Source: UBA8401 sp041665525 (lineage in GTDB: Bacteria > Bacteroidota > Ignavibacteria > UBA10030 > UBA8401). Taken from it: a DNA stretch of 64,000 nt. The notes beneath the pieces were generated by a model. That model saw only the letters and a list, made by a program, of their open reading frames with translations. It was not told the origin of the DNA and made no database searches. The stretch covers positions 62,001 to 126,000 of the forward strand of contig JBAYIS010000004.1 of NCBI GenBank assembly GCA_041665525.1, given 5' to 3'. Made by a program: the position numbers and the translations under genes. Of this stretch, positions 32,304-40,709 are shown in pieces (position 1 is the stretch's first letter; the number at the start of each line of letters is the position of its first letter).

Positions 32304-33443
32304 TTGCGCGCCATCATCCTTATCATTCTCTTCACCTCTGCCGCATCATCACAGTGGATCACATCGCCGGAATTTGATGCACAGGCAAAACGTGGTATCG
32401 CCGCTGTGTATAATCTGGAATTTGAAAAAGCTCAGGGTGAATTCTCCTCTCTTGCTAAAGACTATCCCTCCTACCCGGCAGGAATTTTTTTTCTGGCAAT
32501 GATCGACTGGTGGAAAATCCTGATGACCATCGATGATGAATCATACGATGATGCTTTTATTGGTAAAATGGACGAAGTCATCGATCTGTGCGACAGTTTG
32601 TTGGATGTGAATGAGAATGATGTGGGAGCGCTCTTTTTTAAAGGCGGCGCACTGGGATTCCAAGGCCGCCTGCGAGCGAACCGCAGCAGTTGGATTAAAG
32701 CGGCTAACGACGGACGGCTCGCATTGCCAATTGTTCAAAAGGCATATACACTCGCTCCTGATAATTACGATATCCTTCTCGGGATCGGCATCTATAATTA
32801 TTATGCATCGACCATTCCAGAGAAATATCCGATCGTGAAACCGGTGATGGTGTTCTTTCCAACCGGTAATAAACAAAAGGGGATTGAACAGCTCACACTG
32901 GCGTCCGAGCATGCAAAGTTTGCTGCTCTGGAATCGAAATACTTCCTGCTGCAATTGAATTATAATTACGAAAGGCAGTATAGTAAAGCATACGAGCTTT
33001 CCACCTCGCTGTTCAAGCAGTTCCCGAACAATGTCGTTTTCCACCGGTACGTCGGCCGCAGTTCGTTCTCTTTGACGAAATACGGAGAATCGCAATCAGC
33101 TTTTCAGGAGATCCTGAGACGATGTGAAAGTGCGCAGCGCGGATATTCCAATATTGCAAAACGGGAGGCGCTGTACTATCTCGGTTTAATCGCCATGACG
33201 ATGGAGCAATATGAACAGGCATTACAGTATTTCTATCAATGCGATGAACTCTGCCGGATCGTCGATAAAGACGATGATTCCGGATTTATGGTCATGACGA
33301 ATTTGAGGATCGGAATGGTCTTTGATGTGCAAAAGAAACGAAATTATGCTATACTGCAGTATCAAAAGGTCCAGCGCTTGAAAAAGTTCGAGAATTCACA
33401 TGAACTGGCATCACAATATCTGAAGGCTCCATTTATCCCATGA
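32304..33443 (+). CDS. Exported TPR-containing protein
   Basis: 379 aa starting at TTG 32304 (signal RAIILIILFTSAASSQW). Several degenerate TPR helices follow: AVYNLEFEKAQGEFSSLAKDYPSYPAGIFFLAM, LDVNENDVGALFFKGGALGFQGRLRANR, SKAYELSTSLFKQFPNNVVFHRYVGRS and EALYYLGLIAMTMEQYEQALQYFYQCDELC. The central segment YDILLGIGIYNYYASTIPEKYPIVKPVMVFFPTG is hydrophobic and is seen in related FCB proteins. Function is unknown; protein-protein binding in the periplasm is likely. The stop overlaps the ZIP transporter start by ATGA. Confidence 0.8.
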   Translation: MRAIILIILFTSAASSQWITSPEFDAQAKRGIAAVYNLEFEKAQGEFSSLAKDYPSYPAGIFFLAMIDWWKILMTIDDESYDDAFIGKMDEVIDLCDSLLDVNENDVGALFFKGGALGFQGRLRANRSSWIKAANDGRLALPIVQKAYTLAPDNYDILLGIGIYNYYASTIPEKYPIVKPVMVFFPTGNKQKGIEQLTLASEHAKFAALESKYFLLQLNYNYERQYSKAYELSTSLFKQFPNNVVFHRYVGRSSFSLTKYGESQSAFQEILRRCESAQRGYSNIAKREALYYLGLIAMTMEQYEQALQYFYQCDELCRIVDKDDDSGFMVMTNLRIGMVFDVQKKRNYAILQYQKVQRLKKFENSHELASQYLKAPFIP

Positions 33444-34198
33444 ACGATATATCTTTCTTTATCATTTTAGCAGGAATTGTAGCGGGAGGTGCCGAAATTC
33501 TCGGCGGTGCGTTTGTTGCATGGCAGCGGGAGCTGTCGAAACGAATTCAGGAAAATCTGATCGCTCTTGGTGCCGGATTCCTGTTGGCATTGGTCATGAT
33601 CGACCTTCTGCCGGAAAGTATCGAAAACATCGGCAATTCCGCACCGTTGTGGATGCTGTTCGGATTCAGTGTAATCCATTTCGTCGAACATACCGTTGTA
33701 AAGCATCTGCACTTTGGCGAAGAAACGCATTCCCATGTAATGGTCTCCAAGATTGCCAGCACGTCGGCCTTTTGGGGATTGTTCATCCATGCGTTTTTTG
33801 ACGGGTTGGCGATTTCCTCAGGAATGTACTATGATCTGCCTCTCGGCATTCTGATTTTCATAGCCATTTTGCTGCACAAATTTCCTGAAGGATTGACAAT
33901 CGCTTCCATCATGCTCGCGTCCAACCAATCACGAAGAACAGCGGTGAAAGCCACGGCAGGCATTGCCGGCGGCACAATGATCGGAACCTTTATGATTTTC
34001 TTCCTGCAGAATATGGATCAGCAGATCACAGGTTTTGCATTTGCATTCTCTGCAGGAGCGGCACTGTATGTTAGCGCAAGCGATTTGATTCCGGAGATCA
34101 ACCGTTCGGACAATAGGATCCTTTCACTTGTCGTTTTTGTCGGAATGGTGATGTATTATGGCAGCGGCGTGCTCCTGAAAGGAATGATCGGACACTGA
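33440..34198 (+). CDS. ZIP-family divalent metal transporter
   Basis: 252 aa inner-membrane protein with about eight helices. Metal-binding helices IV and V are recognisable as SAFWGLFIHAFFDGLAISSGM (H, D and nearby residues) and ILLHKFPEGLTIASIML (HxxPEG signature). The N-terminus IILAGIVAGGAEILGGAF and the closing YVSASDLIPEINR are typical of the ZIP/ZupT branch that imports Zn2+, Fe2+ or Mn2+. The intracellular His-rich loop is short (EHTVVKHLHFGEETHSH). It is translationally coupled to the TPR gene. Confidence 0.9.
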   Translation: MNDISFFIILAGIVAGGAEILGGAFVAWQRELSKRIQENLIALGAGFLLALVMIDLLPESIENIGNSAPLWMLFGFSVIHFVEHTVVKHLHFGEETHSHVMVSKIASTSAFWGLFIHAFFDGLAISSGMYYDLPLGILIFIAILLHKFPEGLTIASIMLASNQSRRTAVKATAGIAGGTMIGTFMIFFLQNMDQQITGFAFAFSAGAALYVSASDLIPEINRSDNRILSLVVFVGMVMYYGSGVLLKGMIGH

Positions 34199-34217
34199 AC
34201 GCTAAAACTAAGTTAGT

Positions 34218-34262
34218 AAAAATAAAAATCCCTCGCTGCAATCGAGGGATTTTTATTTTTCA
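34218..34262. terminator. Bidirectional intrinsic terminator between convergent genes
   Basis: AAAAATCCCTCG (34224-34235) and CGAGGGATTTTTA (34243-34255) form a strong stem with a 7-nt loop. It has an A-tract on the left and a T-tract on the right, so it can terminate both the plus-strand ZIP gene and the minus-strand PorQ-like gene. Confidence 0.92.
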
Positions 34263-34279
34263 AATGAAATAAGAAGGGA

Positions 34280-35227
34280 TTACACATCCAACGCAATAGT
34301 GAATCTGCTGATATTGCCGATCTCACCATAGGAGTTGTAACTGTAATCAAGCCTGAGGGTCTTCAACACAAGTCCGCCGCCGAAGGAGAAACCCGTCATG
34401 CCGGCCGAGGTGCCGATCTTCAGTTCTTTTCGCCGTTCATTGTTATAACCGAACCTGAACCGGAGCGTTTTGCTGAGTGTGAATTCGCCGCCAATAGTAA
34501 ACGATGTGAATTTGTCCAGGAACGAATTCTGTTCTTCGTTCAATTTATGGAAGTTTACATTCAGATGAAGCGGAAGATGCTGCGGTTTGATCGTGCCGCC
34601 GATCGTTATATCCAGAGGAAGTGATTCTATCGTGGTTCCGTATGCATCGACCTGAGTTCCGAGATTAGAGATGACAACACCGAGAGTGATAGGATCATCT
34701 CCGGAAATTAGATATAGTAATCCTAGATCCGCAGCAAACGCTGAAGAACTTGCTTCAGCGATGGACGAGTGAATATATTTTCCAGTGACGCCGTAATACA
34801 GATTCTCTTCCAGCGGATTGGCCAGCGAAATGGATGCAGCCAGGTCACCGGCTGAAAATGTTCCCAATTTATTTGCAAGAACATCGGTCTGATCGAATAT
34901 ACCGTAGTCGACATAATTAACCCCGATGCCTACCACGCCAAGATCTTGAATCTCCTGAGTGTATGCTGCAAATCCGGCGTTGATATCCAACAGATGGCTG
35001 GTATAGCCAAAAGCGGCGACCGGGGTGAGGGATGTGCCAATGCTGGCGGGATTATAAAAGATCCCCGCAGGATCCCCGCTCATCGAGACGAAACTGCCGG
35101 CCATTGCCGCAGCGCGGGCACTAACGTCATTCTGCAGGAATTGATACGTCGGCCTGTCTCCTGCATGAAGTGAAACGGTTATCAGAATCCATGAAAAGAT
35201 GTTGCGAATGAAGTTCAAGCGCTTCAT
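34280..35227 (-). CDS. PorQ/PorV-type outer-membrane beta-barrel protein of the T9SS
   Basis: 315 aa from the ATG at 35227, preceded by GGAGGAAT. After a signal peptide comes the family opening TYQFLQNDVSARAAAMAGSFVSMSGDPAGIFYNPASIG, where GDP-x-x-x-x-NPA marks the UPF0164/PorV-PorQ group. Strands with GVVGIGVNYVDYG, YYGVTGKYIHSS and FRFGYNNERR follow, ending on a barrel-closing strand. PorV and PorQ act at the T9SS outer-membrane exit and attachment step. The length fits PorQ better than PorV. It matches the T9SS-tailed cargo elsewhere in the window. Confidence 0.82.
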   Translation of the reverse strand: MKRLNFIRNIFSWILITVSLHAGDRPTYQFLQNDVSARAAAMAGSFVSMSGDPAGIFYNPASIGTSLTPVAAFGYTSHLLDINAGFAAYTQEIQDLGVVGIGVNYVDYGIFDQTDVLANKLGTFSAGDLAASISLANPLEENLYYGVTGKYIHSSIAEASSSAFAADLGLLYLISGDDPITLGVVISNLGTQVDAYGTTIESLPLDITIGGTIKPQHLPLHLNVNFHKLNEEQNSFLDKFTSFTIGGEFTLSKTLRFRFGYNNERRKELKIGTSAGMTGFSFGGGLVLKTLRLDYSYNSYGEIGNISRFTIALDV

Positions 35228-35392
35228 TATTCCTCCATAATGCAGTGATCGGAATGTTCTAATAGTGTACGGCAACGCAAAATGTTATTGTGTACGGAAT
35301 TAGTAGCAATCGATCATGAATCCAATGTAATTATCTGCCGATTGAAATTCAATATTTTTATCTCAAAGGAATTATTCCTATACTTGAACTGT

Positions 35393-37066
35393 ATGAAGAA
35401 CGTTTTGTCCCGCTTTCTTTCCTTAATTGTGCTCGCCGGCTGTGCCGGTCAGCGGCCGCCCGAGGGCGGACCGGTCGATACCGTGCCGCCGGAGATTATT
35501 TCCGTGTTTCCGCAGCCGAATACCGTCAATTTTTCCGAACAGAGCATCCTTCTGGAATTCAATGAATATGTCGATCGTCGATCTACGGAAGAAGCTATTT
35601 TTATATCTCCCGCGATTGAGGAGAAGGAATTCGAATGGAGCGGAACAGAACTGGAAATTACGCTCAATGAAGAACTTCGAAAGAACACCACCTATGTTGT
35701 CACCGTTGGTACGGATGTCATTGATATTCGTGCCAGAAATAGAATGGCGAATTCATTTACATTATCCTTCTCCACCGGACCAAAGATTGATAACGGCGCC
35801 ATCGTAGGGAAAGTCTTTGATGAAAAATCGGAAGGTGTGATGATTTTTTCCTACCGAATAGACAATATATTGGCAGATACACTGAATCCGGCCGTTACAA
35901 AACCGGATTATCTGACACAGACAGGCAAGGATGGTGAATTTTTATTAAAGAATCTCGCTTCGGGAAAGTACCGAGTCTTTGCGATTCGTGATGAGTACCG
36001 GAATCTGCTATATGATCCGGAAACGGATGATGCCGGGACGACTGACGATATCATACTAACAGAGAACGATACACTGAAATCCGGTATAGCATTCACGGTT
36101 GCGAAAAAGGATACCACACCGCCGCGACTGTCTTCGGTCCAGGCGCCGGATGATCATCACGTGACGATTCTGTTTAGTGAACCGATGGACACGGCATCTG
36201 TCCGATTGAACAACTTTATTGTCAGCGACACATTATTCCAGCGCTCGCTTCCTCTGCGTCAACTGTTTCCGAACAACGACCTGTTGAACAGTTTTTCACT
36301 TGTTACAGAGAAACAATCGCCGGATGAACGGTATGTTGTGATGGTCCGTTCTGTAACCGACCGTAACGGATTTGTGATTAATCCTCTCGCGAACACCAAG
36401 CAATTTAACGGTTCCTCCGTCCGGGATACGATTCCGCCGGCGCTCACCGGCACAGTGTTGAAAGATCCTGCGGCAATAATTTTCCCCAATGATCCTTTCT
36501 GGTTTACGTTCAATGATGCACTTCAGCCGCTTCCGGATTCGGCACTGTTGCTGCGCCGGGCGAGGGATAGTTCGTTGATTTCTACCGACGCTTTGATGGA
36601 CAATCCGGCGAAGGTTACACTTGTCCCGACCGTTCCGGTATCCATCAATGAACAATTGCTGTTGACCATCCATTGGAAAAAAATTAAAGATCTTTTCGGG
36701 AATTCGTTGAAGGACAGCGTGACCGGGATGAAATTTATTACCACCGATCCTGAAAATTATGGAAGTATCCAGGGGGCGTTTGCGGGCCTCTCCGCAACGT
36801 CAACGATAATTCAGGCTGAAAATATCAACGACAGGAAACAAGCTGCGCGGAAGGTAAAACCCGGACAGTCAGGAGCGTTTAATTTTTCGCGACTGCCGGA
36901 AGGGCGGTACATACTGAAAGCCTTCGAAGATAACAACGGCAATATGGTGCAGGACGCCGGTACTGTTTTCCCATTCCTTCGAGCGGAACGATTCTCATTC
37001 TATAAAGATACGATCCGGGTCCGTGCCCGCTGGCCGGTCGACGGAGTTCTCTTTAAATCGAACTAG
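35393..37066 (+). CDS. Lipoprotein with Ig-like domain (Bacteroidota 'GGP' type)
   Basis: 557 aa from the ATG at 35393; the frame begins upstream at 35282, but MKNVLSRFLSLIVLAGC is the lipobox signal. The sequence after the Cys (AGQRPPEGGPVDTVPP) is the hallmark of a large Bacteroidota lipoprotein family with an SbsA-like Ig domain. It continues FPQPNTVNFSEQSILLEFNEYVD and TTYVVTVGTDVIDIRARN, then a carboxypeptidase-regulatory-like module (GEFLLKNLASGKYRVFAIRDEYRN) and a similar one near the end (FNFSRLPEGRYILKAFEDNNGN). Function is unknown; a periplasmic or surface structural role is likely. It diverges from the PorQ-like gene. Confidence 0.8.
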   Translation: MKNVLSRFLSLIVLAGCAGQRPPEGGPVDTVPPEIISVFPQPNTVNFSEQSILLEFNEYVDRRSTEEAIFISPAIEEKEFEWSGTELEITLNEELRKNTTYVVTVGTDVIDIRARNRMANSFTLSFSTGPKIDNGAIVGKVFDEKSEGVMIFSYRIDNILADTLNPAVTKPDYLTQTGKDGEFLLKNLASGKYRVFAIRDEYRNLLYDPETDDAGTTDDIILTENDTLKSGIAFTVAKKDTTPPRLSSVQAPDDHHVTILFSEPMDTASVRLNNFIVSDTLFQRSLPLRQLFPNNDLLNSFSLVTEKQSPDERYVVMVRSVTDRNGFVINPLANTKQFNGSSVRDTIPPALTGTVLKDPAAIIFPNDPFWFTFNDALQPLPDSALLLRRARDSSLISTDALMDNPAKVTLVPTVPVSINEQLLLTIHWKKIKDLFGNSLKDSVTGMKFITTDPENYGSIQGAFAGLSATSTIIQAENINDRKQAARKVKPGQSGAFNFSRLPEGRYILKAFEDNNGNMVQDAGTVFPFLRAERFSFYKDTIRVRARWPVDGVLFKSN

Positions 37067-37196
37067 TGCCGATTCTACAAAGGAATCTTGCATTCATCTC
37101 TCAAATGCTTCAACTCCCCATCTGATTGACATCATTCGAGACGTTGCTCCATGTGACTATGAATAAATACAATCCAAAGAATTGGACAACACTAGA

Positions 37197-37718
37197 TTAA
37201 TCGATGACGGATGTGCTGTCAATCGGTGTCGGCAGCGGTGGTTTTGGTGGTTGGTTTTTGATGATCCGGTCCGGCACGATCCATGCCTTTCTAAATCCCT
37301 GTTCCTGAAACATCTGAAGCAGCGGTTTTGCCTCTGCACGATTCACAAAATCTCCCACGCGTATCTTGTACGTCGGAGCTTCGAACACGAGATAAATCCA
37401 AAGATCGTGATTTGCCAGCGTCAGCGCATTACGCGTTGTATTTGCCTCGTCAAAATTGTTTGTTGCCAGCAGTTGAATGCGGAATCCCTGCAATGTTTCC
37501 GGCGGCGCAGCTGTCAATTGATCGATAGAGCGGCCGTTCGTTTTGGTGCTGTCATTCCGTTTGAAGAGATACACTTCGGTGTCGTAAAAGGATGGTTTAA
37601 ATGACCGTTCGAATGTTCCTAACAGTTCCTTTCGCTGCGTGTATGAAGAATGAGCACCGGAATCGGATTGTGGATAGACAATGCTAGAGAACAGTATGAT
37701 CGAAAAGAATAGTTTCAC
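37197..37718 (-). CDS. Exported SPOR-domain protein
   Basis: 173 aa with signal MKLFFSIILFSSIVYPQ. Residues about 75-150 form an SPOR (septal peptidoglycan-binding) domain: GFRIQLLATNNFDEANTTRNAL, IYLVFEAPTYKIRVGDFVNRAEAKPLLQMFQEQGFRKAWIVPDRI. SPOR domains bind denuded glycan strands at division sites. A proline-rich tail follows (KNQPPKPPLPTPIDS). It lies 11 bp downstream of a second SPOR gene on the same strand and converges with the Ig-like lipoprotein gene across a 130-bp gap in which I see no clear terminator. Confidence 0.85.
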   Translation of the reverse strand: MKLFFSIILFSSIVYPQSDSGAHSSYTQRKELLGTFERSFKPSFYDTEVYLFKRNDSTKTNGRSIDQLTAAPPETLQGFRIQLLATNNFDEANTTRNALTLANHDLWIYLVFEAPTYKIRVGDFVNRAEAKPLLQMFQEQGFRKAWIVPDRIIKNQPPKPPLPTPIDSTSVID

Positions 37719-37729
37719 GGGTTAAGTGT

Positions 37730-38275
37730 TTATTTGGTCCAATAGGAAACCCAGCAATCCGGGTAATCCTTCGGATATTGGGACTGCAGTTTTTTCATGA
37801 AATTCAGTGCGAGGGATTTTGTGGAGAACGTTCCGATGCAGACGCGTGTGAGGCTGATGGTACTGTCGTACAGCACACGAACAGGAAGAGTAAATCGTTG
37901 TGCAAGTTGACGTTGATGACGTTTGATATTGCCTTGCTGCCGGAACGCACCGATCTCTACCGTATAGAATTTCTTTGGAGTTGATGCTTTGACAGAAATG
38001 GTGGAAGTCGGCGCCCCCTGTTTCTTTCGGCTCAAAACATCAACGGTGTCTGCCTGCATGGAGAATCGTTGTGCGGATGTATGGGAATTCTGTTTTGACT
38101 TCGGCCGTTGTGCCGGGACGCTTTGTTCAGGCTGTGTCGCCTGAGGCCTCGCCAAAGTATCGAATTCTCCCAGTTCGGTGAGTGAAGAGTCATCCGTTGC
38201 CTGGTCGGAGGAAGAGCATCCGGCCAGTACTCCCGCAAGAGCGGCGATAATAACAAATTGGACGAGGGGTTTAAT
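37730..38275 (-). CDS. SPOR-domain lipoprotein, apparently starting at ATT
   Basis: About 181 aa. The C-terminal SPOR domain (KKFYTVEIGAFRQQGNIKRHQRQLAQRF, SLTRVCIGTFSTKSLALNFMKKLQSQYP) should bind septal peptidoglycan, and the middle is a low-complexity linker. The only conventional start in frame is TTG at 38341, giving a 22-residue basic prefix and no ribosome site. ATT at 38275 has AGGAG at 6-nt spacing, overlaps the upstream ALDH stop (TATTAA), and yields MKPLVQFVIIAALAGVLAGC, a perfect lipoprotein signal. I therefore place the start at ATT. This is inference; the conventional alternative is 37730-38341. Confidence 0.8.
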   Translation of the reverse strand: MKPLVQFVIIAALAGVLAGCSSSDQATDDSSLTELGEFDTLARPQATQPEQSVPAQRPKSKQNSHTSAQRFSMQADTVDVLSRKKQGAPTSTISVKASTPKKFYTVEIGAFRQQGNIKRHQRQLAQRFTLPVRVLYDSTISLTRVCIGTFSTKSLALNFMKKLQSQYPKDYPDCWVSYWTK

Positions 38276-39152
38276 ATTTTGCTCCTGCTGTTCCGATATT
38301 CTCGATCGGGTGCCACGTTGTTTTGATTTCCTGGAGATCAAGGATCATGTACGGATGTTCATTTTCTTGGCGCGACCAATCCTTTTCCCACACATAGTTC
38401 CGTTTCACATTGAGCGCCGATTGCTGTGCGATCGTTTTCTTTTCCTCTTCATTGTTTCTGCAATAGATGACTGCGTTGACATCCATATGACTGGAAAAAT
38501 GTTCGTGCAGCTCTTTGCTGGTCCCTGTTAGAATGTTAACCACTCCGCCGGGGAGGTCCGATGTAGCAAGTACCTCGGCAAACGTAACAGCGCACAGCGG
38601 CTTCTGTTCCGATGCGAGGACGACACAGGTATTACCGCCGGCAATACACGGTGCAATCACCGAGATTAGTCCGAGAAGGGATTGTTCTTCCGGGGCGATG
38701 ATGGCAACGACGCCGGTCGGCTCCGGCACCGAAAAGTTGAAATGGGACGATGCAACAGGATTCACCGTGCCGAACAGTTGTTGATACTTGTCGCACCATC
38801 CGCTGTAATAGACAAGCCGGTCGATGGCGGCGGTAACCTCGCCGGCTGCGGATTTCCGTGAACTGCCCTGTAGGACTAGCTCGTCGATAAATTGGACTTT
38901 CCGTCCTTCCATCATCTCTGCAATGCGATAGAGAATCTGCCCCCGATTAAATGCAGCACGGCTAGACCATCCGCCGAAGGCATTGCGGGCGGCAACAACT
39001 GCGTTCCGGAAATCCTTGCGCGAGGAGAGACAAATGTTGGCGACCGGTTGTTTCTTTTTGTTGGTCAATGGATAGAATCTTCCGCTTTCCGTGCGGGGGA
39101 ATTGGCCGCCGATATAGATCTTATATGTTTTCAATATTTCTACGCGGGACAT
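38271..39152 (-). CDS. Half-length aldehyde dehydrogenase paralogue lacking the catalytic Cys region
   Basis: 293 aa against about 490 for a normal ALDH. It contains the N-terminal NAD-binding half: YIGGQFPRTESGRFYPLTN, FGGWSSRAAFNRGQILYRIAEMMEGRK, a weakened core PTGVVAIIAPEEQSLLGLISVIAPCIAGGNTCVVLAS and DLPGGVVNILTGTSKEL. The frame ends before the catalytic Cys and ELGG region, with an unrelated tail. Reading is intact with its own ribosome site (GGAAG), so it looks like a maintained protein, not a fresh pseudogene. Placed 18 bp behind a full ALDH, it resembles the Cys-less second domain of ALDH16. It may be a structural partner of the upstream enzyme. Confidence 0.82.
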   Translation of the reverse strand: MSRVEILKTYKIYIGGQFPRTESGRFYPLTNKKKQPVANICLSSRKDFRNAVVAARNAFGGWSSRAAFNRGQILYRIAEMMEGRKVQFIDELVLQGSSRKSAAGEVTAAIDRLVYYSGWCDKYQQLFGTVNPVASSHFNFSVPEPTGVVAIIAPEEQSLLGLISVIAPCIAGGNTCVVLASEQKPLCAVTFAEVLATSDLPGGVVNILTGTSKELHEHFSSHMDVNAVIYCRNNEEEKKTIAQQSALNVKRNYVWEKDWSRQENEHPYMILDLQEIKTTWHPIENIGTAGAKY

Positions 39153-39169
39153 AATTGTCTTCCGAATAA

Positions 39170-40660
39170 TTATAATTGTAAGTAGGGGAGAAGGCCGTGC
39201 AGTCCCCCTTCACGTCCGTATCCGCTCTCCTTATAACCGCCGAACGGAGAGGTAGGATCAAATTTGTTGTAGGTGTTTGCCCAAACTACGCCGGCTCTCA
39301 TCTTTGTCGTCAGATTGAAGATCTTTGAACCTTTATCTGTCCAGACGCCGGCGGAGAGTCCATAAGGAATGTTGTTGGCTTTTTCGATTGCTTCTTCCAC
39401 GGTGCGGAATGTTTGTACCGCAAGTACGGGTCCGAAGATCTCTTCCTGAACAAGCCGATGCGATTGAGAGGTATTCAAAAACAGTGTCGGCTTACAGAAG
39501 TATCCTTTGGACGGGAGTGTGCAGGAACTTTCGTAGAGTTCAGCTCCTTCATTGATACCGATAGTAATATACTCGCGAATCTTCTGCAACTGTTCTTTCG
39601 AGTTGATCGCACCGATATCGGTATTCTTGTCCATCGGATCACCGACGATGAGTGTTTCCATCCGGTCCTTCAGTTTTTTGATAACGATATCAGCGACACC
39701 TTCCTGAACCAATAATCTGGATCCTGCACAGCACACGTGTCCCTGGTTGTAAAAGATACCATTGACAATTCCTTCAACTGCTTGATCAATCGGTGCATCA
39801 TCGAACACAATATTTGCCGCCTTCCCGCCTAACTCAAGTGTCGCTTTCTTTCCGGTTCCCGCGATCGCTTTTTGGATAATTTTCCCCACGTCGGTACTGC
39901 CGGTAAACGCCACTTTGTTTACTTTCGGGTGATTCACAATGGCGGCACCGGTTTTCCCAAATCCGGTAACAATATTGACGACTCCATCCGGCAGTCCGCT
40001 CTCGGCGATAAGTTCGGCGAGTTTTAATGCGGTTAATGATGTCGACTCGGCCGGTTTCAAAACAACGGTGTTGCCGGTGGCAAGGGCAGGGGCGATCTTC
40101 CATGCTGCCATGAGCAATGGAAAATTCCACGGAATAATCTGTCCGGCAACGCCGACCGGTTGAGGTCTGCGATTGGGGAATGCATATTCGAGCTTGTCTG
40201 CCCAGCCGGCATAATAAAAGAAATGGTTTGCGGCGAGGGGGATGTCAATATCACGCGATTCCCGTATTGGTTTACCGCCATCCATTGTTTCGATGACGGC
40301 AAATTCACGGGCACGCTCCTGGATCATTCTTGCAATACGATAGATGTATTTTGCCCGTTCCTTCCCGGGCATTTTTCCCCAGACAGCGGTTGATGCTTTT
40401 GCAGCGGAAGACACTGCATCGTCCACATCCTTTTCATCTGCTTCGGCAATTTCGGCGATTTTTTCCTCAGTGGCAGGATTGATCGTCGGAAAATATTTTT
40501 TACTGTGCGGCTGGACGAATTCGCCGTTGATAAACAGTCCGTATTGTTTTTTTAAATGGATATGGTCTTTGCTTTCCGGTGCAGGAGCATAGGTCCAATC
40601 GTTGAAGAATTTCAACGATGTTCCTTCGGCGTCGATTGATTCTGTTTTATTCATAGTCAT
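39170..40660 (-). CDS. Aldehyde dehydrogenase, full length and catalytic
   Basis: 496 aa NAD(P)-dependent enzyme oxidising an aldehyde to an acid. Motifs are IIPWNFPLLMAAWKIAPALATGNTVVLKPAE, the FTGSTDVGK cofactor loop, the general-base region ATLELGGKAANIVFDDA, the nucleophile in YNQGHVCCAGSR, and EEIFGPVLAVQTF. The order deoC-ALDH-half ALDH suggests that it oxidises acetaldehyde released by the aldolase in deoxyribose breakdown. This is inference from context. The start is ATG 40660 or 40654; neither has a strong ribosome site. Confidence 0.93.
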   Translation of the reverse strand: MTMNKTESIDAEGTSLKFFNDWTYAPAPESKDHIHLKKQYGLFINGEFVQPHSKKYFPTINPATEEKIAEIAEADEKDVDDAVSSAAKASTAVWGKMPGKERAKYIYRIARMIQERAREFAVIETMDGGKPIRESRDIDIPLAANHFFYYAGWADKLEYAFPNRRPQPVGVAGQIIPWNFPLLMAAWKIAPALATGNTVVLKPAESTSLTALKLAELIAESGLPDGVVNIVTGFGKTGAAIVNHPKVNKVAFTGSTDVGKIIQKAIAGTGKKATLELGGKAANIVFDDAPIDQAVEGIVNGIFYNQGHVCCAGSRLLVQEGVADIVIKKLKDRMETLIVGDPMDKNTDIGAINSKEQLQKIREYITIGINEGAELYESSCTLPSKGYFCKPTLFLNTSQSHRLVQEEIFGPVLAVQTFRTVEEAIEKANNIPYGLSAGVWTDKGSKIFNLTTKMRAGVVWANTYNKFDPTSPFGGYKESGYGREGGLHGLLPYLQL

Positions 40661-40709
40661 TCATTTTGTTAACAAAAGCAGCTATCTACAGTAACATGAA
40701 CGGAGCGCA

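Noticed and set aside
37067..37196. Convergent gap examined for a terminator or small gene
   Set aside because: Only a five-pair TCCAA/TTGGA stem was found, with no T-run and no supported frame.
38271..39152. Half-length ALDH as a simple pseudogene
   Set aside because: The frame is intact, has its own ribosome site and tight operon spacing, with a defined C-terminal tail, so decay is not evident.
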